Source: Trichoplax adhaerens (Eukaryota; Placozoa; Uniplacotomia; Trichoplacea; Trichoplacidae). From it: a DNA stretch of 64,000 nt. Both the position numbers and the translations under genes were made by a program. The stretch lies in NCBI RefSeq assembly GCF_000150275.1, contig NW_002060948.1:4497204-4561203 (forward strand), read 5' to 3'. This document shows positions 26,201-40,500 of this stretch, one piece after another (positions within the stretch are counted from its first letter, which is position 1; each line of letters starts with the position of its first letter). The notes beneath the pieces are model-generated. The model had not been told where the DNA came from, did not search any database, and was given only the letters and a program-made list of their open reading frames with translations.

Positions 26201-29200
26201 TATTTAAAAAATAAAACAATTTTAATCCTTAAGATATACGTCATCAAATACAGTTTGTTAAATTAAATGTTTAAATCTCAGTGTACGAGCATTTATTATT
26301 CAATCTTCGTCTAATTAAAATATTGATTTTCTGCATTGCAATATAATACATCACAGACATTGTCACGGTACGCCGTTACTAATTAAGTAACTGTAAATTA
26401 ATGAATGCTTATGAATAGATAAGATAAGGTTATGTGCTATGTTTTAATGCGCTTGTAGCTTATAATAGGATGGTAGAAATGAGATAAAAATAGAAGTTGT
26501 TAGCAGTTAATTTACTGTAGGTTTATAAGTTGTGTTAATCTCTAAAAATTGAGCTGTATATGGACGAAGGTTAAGCGTCTTAACACCTGATAGCTTGTAG
26601 CTATCTAAGTCTGAGAATATCGACATGTATATTTAGTAATGGTATTATACTAATTAATGTAACTTGCAAAGCATGAATTCTCACTCGTTAATATTGGAAT
26701 TCACTGTAGAAACCTATTTAAGCGCGTGTGTTTGTAGAATAAAAACAGTAATTGCTCAAGAAACGGCAAGACTCATATCGTGAAGAATAGTGTAATAATT
26801 AGTCAGTTGTCTGTGGAGATCAGCCGAGAAATCGAGTTCTCAAATACTTCTCTCATAGAAACTGAAAGTACTGGGAGAAATAGCCCAAGTTTTAAGTAAC
26901 TACACTAGAGTTCTTTACTTTCCTTTGCCACAAGTGAGGGTTGTGACAGACATAAAATAAAATAGTTATGTAAAGATTAATATTATTAATCTGCAGTACG
27001 ACATATTGTCTATTTTTTTCTCCGAAATTTTAGTCTCAAATCATTAAGAAGAAAAATAGTAATTATCGATTGACATTCTACGTCGAATGATCCAAATAAA
27101 ACTATTAGCAAAAACGAAGTTCCAATAGTAGATACAAGCAATTAATTAAACTCATTGGCTTTCAAGTTATGTACGACATCTTGATTTTAAATATGCCAGT
27201 TAATGAATAAATACAGAATTAGGCATAATGTATTCAACATTTTATTTCTGTAAGATATGCCATAGTAGGTCTTTCATAATCTTAACTTTTCTTACGCATA
27301 CTGCAAGTCACGGATTGAACTGAAAGCTTGCCTCAAAATATCGTCATTAATTTTTTTCATTACAGAGTCTGATAGGTTTTAAATTATCTTTAACAAAGCA
27401 TATAGAAGCATGAAATATAATTAATATTTCAAATAATGTCTACCTTAAGTATAATTGAAGTCGATAAAAATGCTGCCACATCGATTTAAGCAAAGAATAA
27501 AAGGAATTCGATAAAGGATATATGTATTCTAGTCACGTAATATTTACTAGCTGAGTAATAAAGTTAAACAATTTTTAGATATTAGGAAAAATTTTTAAAT
27601 CCTTACCTGGTATTTCATAAATCTTAGTGTAGTCATTATACGAGTAAATTGATAATAAGAAATTACAGATGTTAAAATATATAATTTAAATAAAGTCTCT
27701 ATAACCAGATTTAATATGCTATACTTGGCTTTTATGCATTACACCTATATTGTTGGAATGAGCTTTAACTCAAATTCACTATAGACCTTTAAATGCAGCA
27801 TCAATTAATTGAAAAAATTTGTAGATCACTAGAATTATGTCAGTTAAAAATAACGGCTGATTAGGTTTCCAGATGCATACTCGTAAAAGAGATTTAGTTG
27901 CAATTTCATTTTCGTAATTCCAATAATTTAAAAATGGCATTAAGAAAGCATATCAAAACGAACGCAATCTAAATGACTTCAATTTGATTTATTTTGATAC
28001 GTTACCAATCGTGTTTGGCGCAGGTGTGATTCGGTTAAATTAATTAATTAATAACGAAAATATTTATTGCAGATAAAATATGACATAAAAGATATTAACA
28101 AACGATGGATACGCCTTTCGCGTCATAAAATATTATTGATAGTAAATAGCAGCTGATGATAACTAAATTTGTTAAGGGTTCTAGAATCTGAATGGCATCA
28201 ATTATAATTCCATCACCTGATATGATGCATTGCGTAATGTTAATAATGTATTCATGATAAAAGTTGACTTAATAAGAAATCTCTAGTTATAATTAGCGTA
28301 AGTTACAATATGATCTATAAGGGATCAAAGTTCAATAATTTTTTTCTTTTCATTAATAATACGATAGTATATTTTAAGAATATGTGCAATACTTGAGCAA
28401 TAAGCTCTACCGGCACCTAATAATTAATATTCTTAAATTTTTTACTCACGAATGAAAACTTACTTTATTTTCTATTATTAAAGAAAGTTGCTTTAGTATA
28501 TCTAAACCCATTCAACTGACTCCACCTCTACAGCATAAAATAATATCCTTAAATAAAGTAGTAGTCTTTCTTAAGTGTTGGTAGTCTAACAACTACGCTA
28601 ACAATGCCATTGCAGTACAGTACTTGAAATATAGAATATTAAAAATTACGTGTCATGTTCGCATTTATGCTTTTATTATCTTCTCCATGTGAACTTGAAT
28701 GGCGTATGTTAAACTAATTTTTAATGCCCAACTCTTGTATTGTTATACACTTACTGAAATCTTATATGATTTCTTTGTTTAGCACTGCTCATCTGCAGCG
28801 CCAGTGCAAATCTTCTGATCTACACGTATACTGCTACTCTCAGATGATAAATATTATCGAGCTACGTACTAAAATTTGTAATAATTCTACCTTAAAGTAA
28901 GAATGTTTTATCGTGAGGCATACTGTATATTATACAATAGTAAGTCAGCATAAAATTTTTATTATTAGGTAAAGTAGTTTTTAAGTAAAATTAGTAGAAG
29001 AAAATAAGATTTGCAATCGCATTAAATAGAAAAAAATACCTGATGTCGGTACTGTAATAATATTTTGTTATTATAACAGTTTTAATTAACGTATGATAAT
29101 GAAAATAACCTAAAAATTATTAAAATCTTAAAATATATAATCATACAGGATTCTTTTTATTAAATGCGATATTTGCCTTGTAGAGATAGCACAAATTAGA

Positions 29201-30589
29201 ATTTTTATCAATGATAATTGAGTATAGTATAGAATACTTATGATTTTATACCCCGCACTTTAATTGGCTAGACGACATTCAGTCTACAATTAATTAAAAA
29301 AAATTCTATATCGAGTGTTTTAAGTAAGGATAATTACATTTCATGGCTATTATTATTGTTATATAATTTATTCGTTCAGTTTAAGTCAAAATATGTATCT
29401 CCGTTAGTTAATAAGCATTCCAATGCAACTTCTACTGATCTTTACATTATGATTTTCTTATATGCAAACGCTACATAATATCCGGAGTAAAACTAGAAAG
29501 ATATTCAGACTAAATTATTCTATTTTATTTAGCAGTAGTAATATAAAAATTACAGTACATAAAGAGTACTCATTATTTTCGGCGAAATAGTTCTTTAACT
29601 CTTGCGTATAAAAGATAATGAAAGATACAAAATTTGAGATCAATTATAGGTATAAAATAATGACAGGATTCTATTTCTTGTATAAAGAATTAATTAAGCA
29701 ATCAATTACTAATACTAGTAAATTCCTTAGATACAGTACGGATTTAAAACAATGAATGAGTAATAAGAAAATTCGTGATACTCTTAATAGTAGCTTGCAC
29801 GTATTTACATAGTTATCTCAAATTATTAAATAGCTTTGCGAAATAACTTATTAACATAGTTCAGTGAATAATTAAATTCCCTTCAAGCCTACAATACCGA
29901 TTTTTGTGAGAAAGACCTGACATGGGTAACCTTTGAATATGATATTATACTCGAAATCACTATGCCAAATAATGATTTAAAATGGCAAGTATTGTCACTC
30001 ACTAAAATTATCTGCTCTATATAAATGATATATTATCATAAAGCAAGAGCAAGCAACGCTATATAGCAGTCATTTGAATAAGGAATTGTGTTAATGTTTA
30101 GGAATAGTTGATGATCTAAACCTTAGACCATAAGTTTTTTTGATACAAAGAGTAATGTAACCTCGTTTTGACATATATGTAGAAAGAATTTATTAATTCA
30201 TTCAGATTACTAATAGAATTGGCAATATATATTCAGTTGTTATATTGAATGGATTTATGGCACAAAATCATAAATTTCTATGTATTTGTACAAAATATTT
30301 AACATATGCACATTTATACATTAAATTTTTCTTTACAATAATGTACAGAGTGAATGTATAACAGTCATGCAGGCGGAAGATGGTATTTTTAAGTCACAAA
30401 TTGAATAGAAATTAACAGTATAAAGTAATAGAAAGTCATATCTGAACAGGATTAACTTATATGTAATATATACGTGATATCTTTGGAATGGTACTTATAG
30501 TACTGTAATCATTTTCATTTTGTGGATATTTTATGAGTAGTTTTTTTTCATCATTAAGATGTAATTATATATATACAGTAATAGTAATA

Positions 30590-31594
30590 TTATACATATC
30601 GTGGATTTGTTGTAGATACTTGACTCGGTGATCGCTGAAACGGTAATCTTTGGCTATAGCTTGATGAATGAGTAATATTGCCGTCGTCTTTGCATAATGA
30701 TAACCGAAAATAAAATTGAATATTATATTTGAATTCGGGTTTTAGTATTCCGTACAGGAAGGGATTAATCGCTGAATTAGCAGTAATGAAACAAATTGTA
30801 ATATATAGCGATACATTATTCGATATCGGTGCAATAAATCTATGAATTAATTCAGAACAAAAGAATGGCGTATAACATACGATAAAACAGGTAACTAAAG
30901 CCAACAAAAATGTTGCAGATTTCGATGAAGGCAAAGAGGACCTAATTTCATTTGTATTACGATGAATGGATTTAATTGATCGCCGTATACGTGAGCATTG
31001 GCGTCGAGCTATTTTATATATAACTGTGTATACATAAATTAATATTACAGTTGGTATAAGATAAGTTATAACAAACACGGTTAAAAAATAAAATTTATCA
31101 AGAAGCTTTCCGGTTCGGTATTTAAATCCATGACATAGTAATTTTCTATGCGTTATAAAAATAACGGGTACGAACGTTAATAGAGAAGAAAACAGCCAAA
31201 TAAATACGATAGCTTTATATGCCCGAGTTCGAGTGATGATAAGGTTATTTTTCAAAGGTTTAGTAATATTAATATATTTTATAATACCAATGAAACAAAG
31301 GCTGAAGATAGACGAAGTAGTGAAAAATATAGTTGATATCGAATTTAGTAAGCAGATTGCTTCAGATTCAGGTAGAAATCTTTCGAATAACTGGCAGGGT
31401 ATTGCAAAAATACTGAAGCAAAGATCAGAGGCAGCAAGATTGGCGACTAAACAATTAGTCGTTGATCTTAATCTTCTTACGTTAAAAAAAATAATCAAGA
31501 TGCAGGTGTTAGCCACAATACTCACTGCAGCCAACAGTATGGTAGTCATTGATACAATAAAGGAAAAGGTTTGCACAGTGACTGTTAAATTCAT
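30590..31594 (-). CDS. class A-like (rhodopsin family) orphan GPCR, intronless
   Basis: A 334-residue plasma-membrane receptor in one exon, with ATG at 31594. Seven hydrophobic segments are clear. Family landmarks are N in TM1 (SIVANTCILI), LAASD in TM2, a Cys at the start of TM3 (EAICLLNS), CYTP in TM6 and NPFLY in TM7 (NSAINPFLYGIL), then a short Ser/Thr-rich tail. The N-terminus carries an NLT glycosylation site and no signal peptide, as is usual for class A. Two landmarks differ from consensus. The DRY box reads IIKY, losing the acidic residue and replacing Arg by Lys, and the TM6 toggle Trp (CWxP) is Tyr. ECL2 has a single Cys (KLLCHGF) to pair with TM3. The ligand cannot be told from sequence. 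Placozoans and other invertebrates carry many such orphan receptors. Confidence 0.88.
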   Translation of the reverse strand: MNLTVTVQTFSFIVSMTTILLAAVSIVANTCILIIFFNVRRLRSTTNCLVANLAASDLCFSIFAIPCQLFERFLPESEAICLLNSISTIFFTTSSIFSLCFIGIIKYINITKPLKNNLIITRTRAYKAIVFIWLFSSLLTFVPVIFITHRKLLCHGFKYRTGKLLDKFYFLTVFVITYLIPTVILIYVYTVIYKIARRQCSRIRRSIKSIHRNTNEIRSSLPSSKSATFLLALVTCFIVCYTPFFCSELIHRFIAPISNNVSLYITICFITANSAINPFLYGILKPEFKYNIQFYFRLSLCKDDGNITHSSSYSQRLPFQRSPSQVSTTNPRYV

Positions 31595-34500
31595 TCTTGT
31601 GCGATGTTCAGTGCCTGTACTTTAGTTTAAAGGAAAACAGCAGTATTGGTGATCTTCCAAGTTGTACTTGACGGTCAACTTTGATAAATCTGTAAATAAA
31701 TATCATTATTGAAGTTAGAAGTATGCTTTTGGCCATGATTATCATACAATCGCTTAAAATTGCTTGATTAGTCGCTCTTTCTTTAATAAACTGATCTCTG
31801 TCTTAAAAGAAATTATAAGAAACAATAAGATCGCCTCTAGCAATTGTAGAAATGCACCGTGTATACTTTTTACTGATGTGATTAGATACTGTACCTTGGA
31901 ACTAGCTAAAATTAAATTGAATAATCGGTAGTGATTGCAAAAAAATAACAGTGAGGTTGCATAGTATCACCAAATTGTAAGCTATGAAGACATGTATCAC
32001 CGGCGATGGTTATTATTGGCAACTGATCAACCGTAGAGTGAACACGAATTTTGCCTAAAGAAGTACGATATTAATGAACACTCCACAAATTTGAACAATT
32101 GCTGTACTGTATCAAGAATGTTATTGTAAGTACCGAAACTCCCTCGATGTTAAGGCTTTTTTGTTATCAACTGACTATATGAAAATAGCCGAGATTGCAA
32201 TTAAGATATTCTTACTGTGATAGTAATACAGCAGTCCATAACAGATGTAAAACATATACCAATTCACTCTTAGTAGGTTCTTTACATTTCTTGGCCAATA
32301 CTAAATCTGATATGAGATTGCTTTTTCTCCGGTATTTCACTTTGACTCAGTTCTAACATATATCTTTATTCACGCTCATAATTTCAAATCAGTAAAGAAG
32401 ATTAGATAATACCATCGCCTGAACATACATTATAACGTTACTTTATCTAGTATATAACATAAGAGCCCCCGACGAATGACGACTAATCATGTTGGAAACG
32501 ATAATAAAAATTAAAAAATATATTATTCATACAGTTTTCAACTGAAGTAATTGAAAAATTTGAGCAAGCATTCGATGTCAGCGTGAATTAAATTAACTAC
32601 GGTGAACTTATGGCGGTATAAATTTGTCATAAAACTTTATGTAGACGAAAAATGTAACGAACTTGTTATTATACTATGATTTCGGAATAATTTAGGCTAC
32701 AAAATTAAATATAATGATATATTACGGTACTCAAGGTGAAGTCCTTCCGAAATATTGTTAACGTCTAAGTATTTACTGTTATAATTATCAACATCGAAAT
32801 GCATAGCTACAAATAGAAATAGAATTTACCTGCTGCTTTTACCTTCCTCTGAAAATATTTGATACTATAGCGTTGAATGGAGAGTTATTGCAGCCAATAA
32901 TAATTACCGTTACTTATCAACTAAATATTCGGTAAAGAAAGCCCTAGATATTCTGCCTAAGACCAGGTACATCAAAATTACTCATACATAAGAGATTAGT
33001 TCACAATTTTTTCACTCATTACTTAAATCGAACATGATAAATGAATATGTTTTTCATGTAGCAATGTCTTTTTTATGCTATTAAATGATAATGGGACGAT
33101 CAAATCCGATCAACAATGAGTCATAATGATGACAAAGTTTCTCTTGTTGTTAATTTAACTTATTGTTATCTCTCCTATGTCAAATACCTTGTGTAACAAT
33201 ACTAAACGTATTATGAATGTAAATTTATACATTTGATTTGAATTAAAAATTTTGTTTGTCTTGTCTGTTGATATAATTTATTTATTTGCAATAGATACAG
33301 ATTGATCTGTATTTTATGTTTGATTTGATGATGCTTATATATTGCGGATTGGAGAGTATTAAATACTAACTGGTAATGTTACATTTATTTTCGAGAATAA
33401 TACGAAGAGCATAATAATAAATACTTCTCCTGTTTTTCAATCGTACATAAATATCATATATTGAAGGACTTTCTCGATACTATCAAGACGATGAGACGTA
33501 GCTATGTTAAATAGTTTTATGGAAGTTAATAGATATATGAAAGAATAATAATTTAGTGCATTAAGTTTCTCACGGCTACGTAAGATGGAAATGAACATGT
33601 TATGGTTGAATGGTGAAAATTGGCGGTGGCAATATCCACTTTAACAATAGGTAATAAAAACCAAAGCCTTAATTTTTTATCCAGAGTGCTTGTTATCGTT
33701 TTGGCATAAATTATCATTTACATTGTTACAGCTTAAATTCAACATTTAAAAACATGAAAAACTTATCAACTCATTCAAAGTGAGTATAATGATCTGTCAA
33801 TCAAACTAAAATTGGCATGAAGATGATTTATTACAAGAAGAGCATTGTCGATCTCCGGATGTTTTTCGCTTATTTCTATTAAATTGCTACTGAGTAGAGT
33901 TAAAATTTTGCTTTATACTAAAATATGATTTGATTACATGAATAATCATAAGTAGTCATTAAGGAAATATTTCCAAGCGTATCTTGATCTACATGATTTC
34001 AATTGATCGTCTTTCAAAATTGTAATTATTATTTATCATAGGTGGATTGAAATCAGTTTAAATGGAAAGTTTATTTACGTAAAAATATAGGGCACTCGAG
34101 TTTATAGAAAATTAATTACTATTTGAGTGTTGCTCGGTTTTTATCAATCTTGTATTAAATTGATAACCAAAATGATAAATTAGCAGTATGCAATATGAGC
34201 ACTATTACAACACAATCTGTATATTACGATGTTTTAACTGTTCCTTTTTCGCCTAATAATCAGTATGCCATGAAGTATTCATGAAAATTTATGCGTTATC
34301 CATCTACTCTATGACTATTGGCTAACCATATATTAAAATAGAGTTGAATCATACTTTTTAATGTTTTTTTCGATTTAAAATGAGTATCTATCATAGCAGC
34401 ATATCTGAATTGTAATCCTAATTCATAGGTAATTCTGCCGCCAGTTTTGTACATATCGTGGGAGGATCCATAAGGTCAGTCAGCCTAGAAAGTAATAGAA

Positions 34501-37500
34501 TTGTTCTAATCACAATCACAGACATACGTTTCTAACATGAAAACAAAGAACTGTTATCATCAATAATTCCACCTACACATATTTTACTATTCTTTATACC
34601 TATTAAATTTTAACATTGCCGGTATTATTAACAATACGATGAGGCTTTTTCATAAAATAACTTCAATTCTATATGAACTGTAAGTATTAGTCTATTTCAT
34701 AGAAAGAACGATATGAATTTGTAAATGAACTTCTATCATTTACAAGAAATAATTTAAATAGCTTCAATTTCGTTTTATTTTGAGAAATTTGCTACTACAT
34801 AATAGTTCATCAAATGATGTTATAGCTTTAGAAGATTATATCAATGATTGTAACAAAAATATATCTACGTAAAATTACAGTAATAACAATTATAAAGGCC
34901 ATGATGAGATGGCGATACATCAAGTAAAATTCTATGAAATCCAAACAAAGCCAGATTTTAATTTACTTTTCCATAAGTTGAAATTGTGCTTTTAAATATA
35001 ACTTTAATCTGCAGTAAATAGTCTCTATTTCAGCTTAGGCTATGAAATATGATTGATAGCATGACGGTAGTTACTTATTTTAGATAATCAATAATGTAGG
35101 TCGTTAAAGGTACAAATGATAAATTAATATATATGTCAATTTTGATAACCCTTAGTTAAGATGCCTGAAAGAAAAAGCAACGAATATCCGTTGCTTAATA
35201 AATTTATAATGAATTGATTAATTAAACTATTACCTCCTAGTATAACAATAAATTATGACTTATATATATAATGTTTGTATTCCATTTCATAATCTACTAC
35301 GACAATCTACGTAGTTTTTCATGAGTCATTTGACGTGAAATAGGAAATGATAAATGTTAACGAGACATGTTTTTGTTACTTTTTAAAAATTTTTGGATCG
35401 CTAAATTTATATGACACTGCCCCAGTACATGTACAGTCTTGAATCAAGACCTACGCTTCCGCTAGCATTCTTTTCTATTTAAGTTACAAAATTTTTTAAA
35501 ATCTATACGGTATTTTAACAATGAGAATATGAAATTATTAATCTTAACAAAGACATAGTCATGACAAGTAGGCCATTTGACTAATGTTTACTTGCTTTCC
35601 TTTTACTGGACACCAAGTATACACAGTTCCATAACTTGGAATCGTTTAATTAAGTTTATATCGCATTCGCATGAATCTCATTGAATTTCAGTAAAATTAT
35701 TATCTTCATTTTTCTACTATTGATAAATAAAATAAAAATAAGTTATGAGTTGATATGAAACTTCGCTGCTGCATTTGTTTACTGGATGAATTATATAGAC
35801 TAGTATGCCAGTGGATCTGAATGAGAACAATTACTACTTCATATGTAACCTGCGATTTGCGATTGATGTATCCTTCATAGAAGATGTAAATAATGTTGAT
35901 ATGATAACTATCTCATATTCATATTGTGGATTTACAAAAATATAGCAGTATGATAGATATTAGGGCAATAATTATGATAAACATTGCCTATATCATCTGG
36001 ACTCTTGCATGACTTTATTGATTGAATTAAGATTTTCTTTCAACAACTACGTATAATGGGTGGTAGTATTAGTCGGGTAACCTAAACTACTAGTGTCACT
36101 TATTTCTGCATTTTAAGATTATATTATTACGAGATATCTTCAATAAATCCAACTGCAAGTACAGTAATATACTATTAAGTATTGATAAAGGAAATATTAA
36201 GTAGTTCATATTGCTAGCAAATAACCGCCGGTACTAGAAGTGCGGCAGCGGAAGCAACTTCTCAATATTTCATAGCTGATGGCAGTTAATGGTCTACAAA
36301 TAAAGCATATTTAGATTAATTTTAGGTAATCCTACACAGACAGGGCATATTACAAGTAGACCGTTGTTGTTACGGTCGGTAAAACGTAAATATGATATTT
36401 ATCAGCCACATTTTTTACTAATACTCCCTGTTTATTATCGATACCGGGCTGTATTTGCTCAAATTCCACGACAATATCAGAAATTAAATATTGATTAAAA
36501 TTATTAATACAATCCATGAATCGATATATTGATTAATTTTAATATATTATATACGTAACATGAATACTCTCTTTCTGATATTTAAGTCATTTTAAGATCG
36601 CTGTATACATAACTCGGAATTTTGCATAACTAAGCTCATGGACGTGAAACTTAAAAGAGTTTCTACAAAAATTAATTAGCAGTACTTATTGTATGTTGTA
36701 GCAAATAAGCCATTAAAAAGGCGGTGAAAATGGAATAGAATAGCCTAATTGTAACTGTTATATCCTCTAAATAGAATTAATCTTTAGAGCTACCGTCGAT
36801 ACTTGTTATGTGGGAGTATTTTGGATAAAGAAATAACATTGCTGACGTAACAAGAGATAGTTACAGCATAAAAGTTTTTTTTATATCGTTCTTGATGTAA
36901 GCCAGATTTAATAGAGAATTGATAAAGTCGGGTGTATTTGATTTACGAATGTAGGCGTAAGACTTTTATCCGGTCAAACGATCACTTCTGTTATTTGCTA
37001 GTAAACCAAGTAATAGGATATTTTGCAGTAAGTCTGCCATAAGGATTCCTAATAAGTATTTGAGTAGAATTGATTGGGAATAATAAAATAAAAGGAGGTA
37101 TCTATTATTTCAGTACTTTAAAGGCTAAGATAATAATAATGTATGCTATATGATTACTTATGTAAACTTTAATCCTCTGAATAAATTTGAGATAAGAGCA
37201 AACAGTTCCTTTAACACCATATGGCCTACTAAAAGCTACAGGAGGTTAATTCAACATTAAAAATACGACTATTATGTTTTTCGTGCATATGTATGCATAA
37301 AAATTTTAACGTAAAAGTTGGCTATGTTGGATTATTCTATTATGTAAGTTTTTAACTTCGTTTCAAGACAGCGGTTGATGGGTAGATTTATTTAGATCAA
37401 ATCTTGTCTGCAATATATTATAATTATTATCAGTTTATCTATATGATGAAGCGACTTTAAGGTATTATGCAAATATAATTGTGTCTACTTTCACTAGTCC

Positions 37501-40500
37501 TTTAGGATATTACCGTTTAATTAAATTGAGCCAGCCAGACGTTCGATAATTATCATCAGTACCAATATTACTATAAAGTGACCTTGGTAGTTTATTAAAG
37601 GTTGTCCGCGTTGAAACAAGTAACTTATTGCAGTGATGTGCCCCTTATTTAATTATAAGGGTTGCTATGTTTGATTGTATTAATAGCTATATTTGATATA
37701 TTTAGGTTACTAAGGATAGATATTATCTCAAGCTAATATTAGATGATGGATAACCACTATATTATAAATTGTTGATGACTAATATTAGCAAGTTGATTAA
37801 ATATGGTACGAGATTTATGTGACTAGAAACTCTGTAATTGTGGAGATGCCCAAAACCGAAAGGTGCTAAACATTAATAGAAGAGTAATGATATCTTAAGT
37901 ATATAGGTTTATATTGTAGAAGATAATGATGTTCTAATTCAGAAAAGTATTTTGTTGATGACTGATTATAAATTAATTAAGCTATCATAAACGGATTTAG
38001 TAAAATGTATTTAAGAACTTAAGAGATGAGCTCACGGAGAGAAAGGAGATTTCGCTTCGCTTTGAGCTCGGAATACTGTAGATTTAGACTAGATGCTTGT
38101 AATTATCAATTATTGCTCTACTATTCCTAAAAACTTTCAATAAAAGCCTTTTAGAAAATACCATTTGACTAGGACACTTATTGAGAGACACTTTTATTAC
38201 ACTTATTTACTTAAAATTTATTCCTTAGCATTGAAAAGTACGATAGCTTTCTCAGTAGCTTTCATACTAGGCAGTTCGCTCACTTACGGAACGCTAAACA
38301 GTTATGAAACTATACAGTAAGCTATGCTTACCATAACATTAAATTTTATATTATAGTATACACTAACCTCGTTACAGGATTACAAATGCTTGCGCTGTGA
38401 TTTAACACTATTCATTTTAGATCCTCAGATTGGAGGGAAAAAATAATATTCATAAATGCCATTTTTTGAAGCAGAACCTGCTAAGATGTCCGTATTGGTT
38501 TTGACTTTTACTAGATTTTAGGAAATTGCTATTGCAAAGATTGATAGACAGCAGTTAAGTTTTGAGGTTAAACTAGTTAAAATATGAATAAAAGTTAACA
38601 TATGGCGTTACGGTTCATCATTACCGTAAATAGAAAAAACACTTATTCATATTTTCATTTAAAGTAGAGTTGGGATATGTTAAATCGTTAATGGATTTCC
38701 ATTAGCGACTTTGACGAATTAGATCATTTAATAAGAGTAGAATGTGTAATAGATATTATCACTTTTGTTATTTATTAGCAACGGTATATTGCGGTAGAGC
38801 GGTTACAATAGAAATAAAGTTACTTACTTGTGCCACAAACGACGTTCTGATATAAGGCTTTTCAAAAATCCAGTCAATCATTATGCTTGAGTAAGTTGTA
38901 CTATTTGGTATAAGGAAGCGATGGTGTAGTGCAGCCCAAATATAGCTTAAGATTATATACAGTATGTGTGAATATCGTGCATGACGTAATTACTAGGCTA
39001 ATTAAGATAGATACCCTTGTATAGGTGCTAGATCGTAGAGTGAGATTAAATATGTGAGGATTTGTATTAGTAATTGCAATACGGATTGTAAAAGTTATTA
39101 GTCATACTGCTTGGCACCTCCAGGTACGCTAGAGGTGTGATGTTAGCCTTATTAAGGTAGATAATGATTTATGTGTCACGAAGATACTCTGTACACAATT
39201 GTATATAAGCAGGAGATTTTATCTCCGAAGACAGAGTAGCCATAGATAATCTAGTCCTTGGTAGAAGACGTAATTATTGTAATAAAGTGATTTTCCTTCA
39301 AGTTGTGGAAGTCGTTGCGTTTCGATAGACACTTTATTACAGATGGTGACGCGTATTTTATCTCTTTTAGGAAGATATTACTACGTTTTATTTAGAGTCT
39401 AACCTTTTCTTAGACTTCATCATCATTTATCTATCTGAATCTAAAAATCGTATTTTAGCGGTGCACTCTACCACGACTAATATTTGTACGTTGCTTGATT
39501 TATTCTTTATATTTTTGCAACCATAAATTCTCTCACTGTACAACATATCATATTATTGATATAACTAGCAAACTAGAATGTTAGGATAGGAACATCTTAC
39601 ATAATTAAAATTAGATCATTTATGACAATCTATTTTGCAACTATTTGAAATAATAGAATTTATGATGTTAGAGAAAACTCCCTAAATCCCATTTATCGCG
39701 AAATGAAAGTATGCCTAGATCTCGATTTTGTAGCCACGGTCATTATTCCCGTTAGAATTTTCACTTTAAGAAAAGTAGGGATTTTTTAATTGAGCACTAA
39801 GCTAAGTGTTGGAAAATAGACTATTAAAATGTACATAAGTACGATTGAGGATGATTATTAACTACAACTATGGTGTAAAATAGAATTTAGCAATTAAATT
39901 ACCTTTTCAATCATGCAGATACTCAGAAATGACGACCCCAATTCTAGCATGCTGATATAATATCCTTTTATTAGTCTTTAAGAGTAGCAATAAATACTTG
40001 TATTCACGATACGATATACATAGAAACCCAAATGGGAGGAGGTTATATTTCATCTATATGTACAAATTGACATCTTTCTCCGTGATTTTTCAATTTTACA
40101 TATTACTGTAATACCTCTTAGTATGCTGGAATAATTCATCACAGCATACTTAATACTGCACTAGAAAATTTTCAATGTTCTCATGATCTTATAATGACTG
40201 TAGGGCTGACAGTAAAACACTACTTAAGAAATATATTTGATAAGAGAAATACGAAATGCTTTGATATTATGAACTTAGGAATATCAAGAAAGTACTGTAT
40301 TCGTTATCAAATACGTAAAACATTAAACCACAATTTAAATTTTCCATGGCGCTTATAATAGAGTGATTTTGATATCAATTTAAGGAGTACACCGCATAAT
40401 TTAGGGACTGTAGACTATATTATAGGTCTACTATACAAATGCTCATGGCCATTGCTTAAACTAATCAAAAAGTTATTATAAGAAAAACTTTATATCAATT

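Noticed and set aside
31233-31625. Plus-strand open frame of 130 codons opposite the class A-like receptor
   Set aside because: It is the antisense shadow of the receptor coding region.
38030-38070. GAGCTCA and TGAGCTC flanking a purine-rich stretch
   Set aside because: Only seven matching bases with a long spacer; too weak to call a repeat or element.
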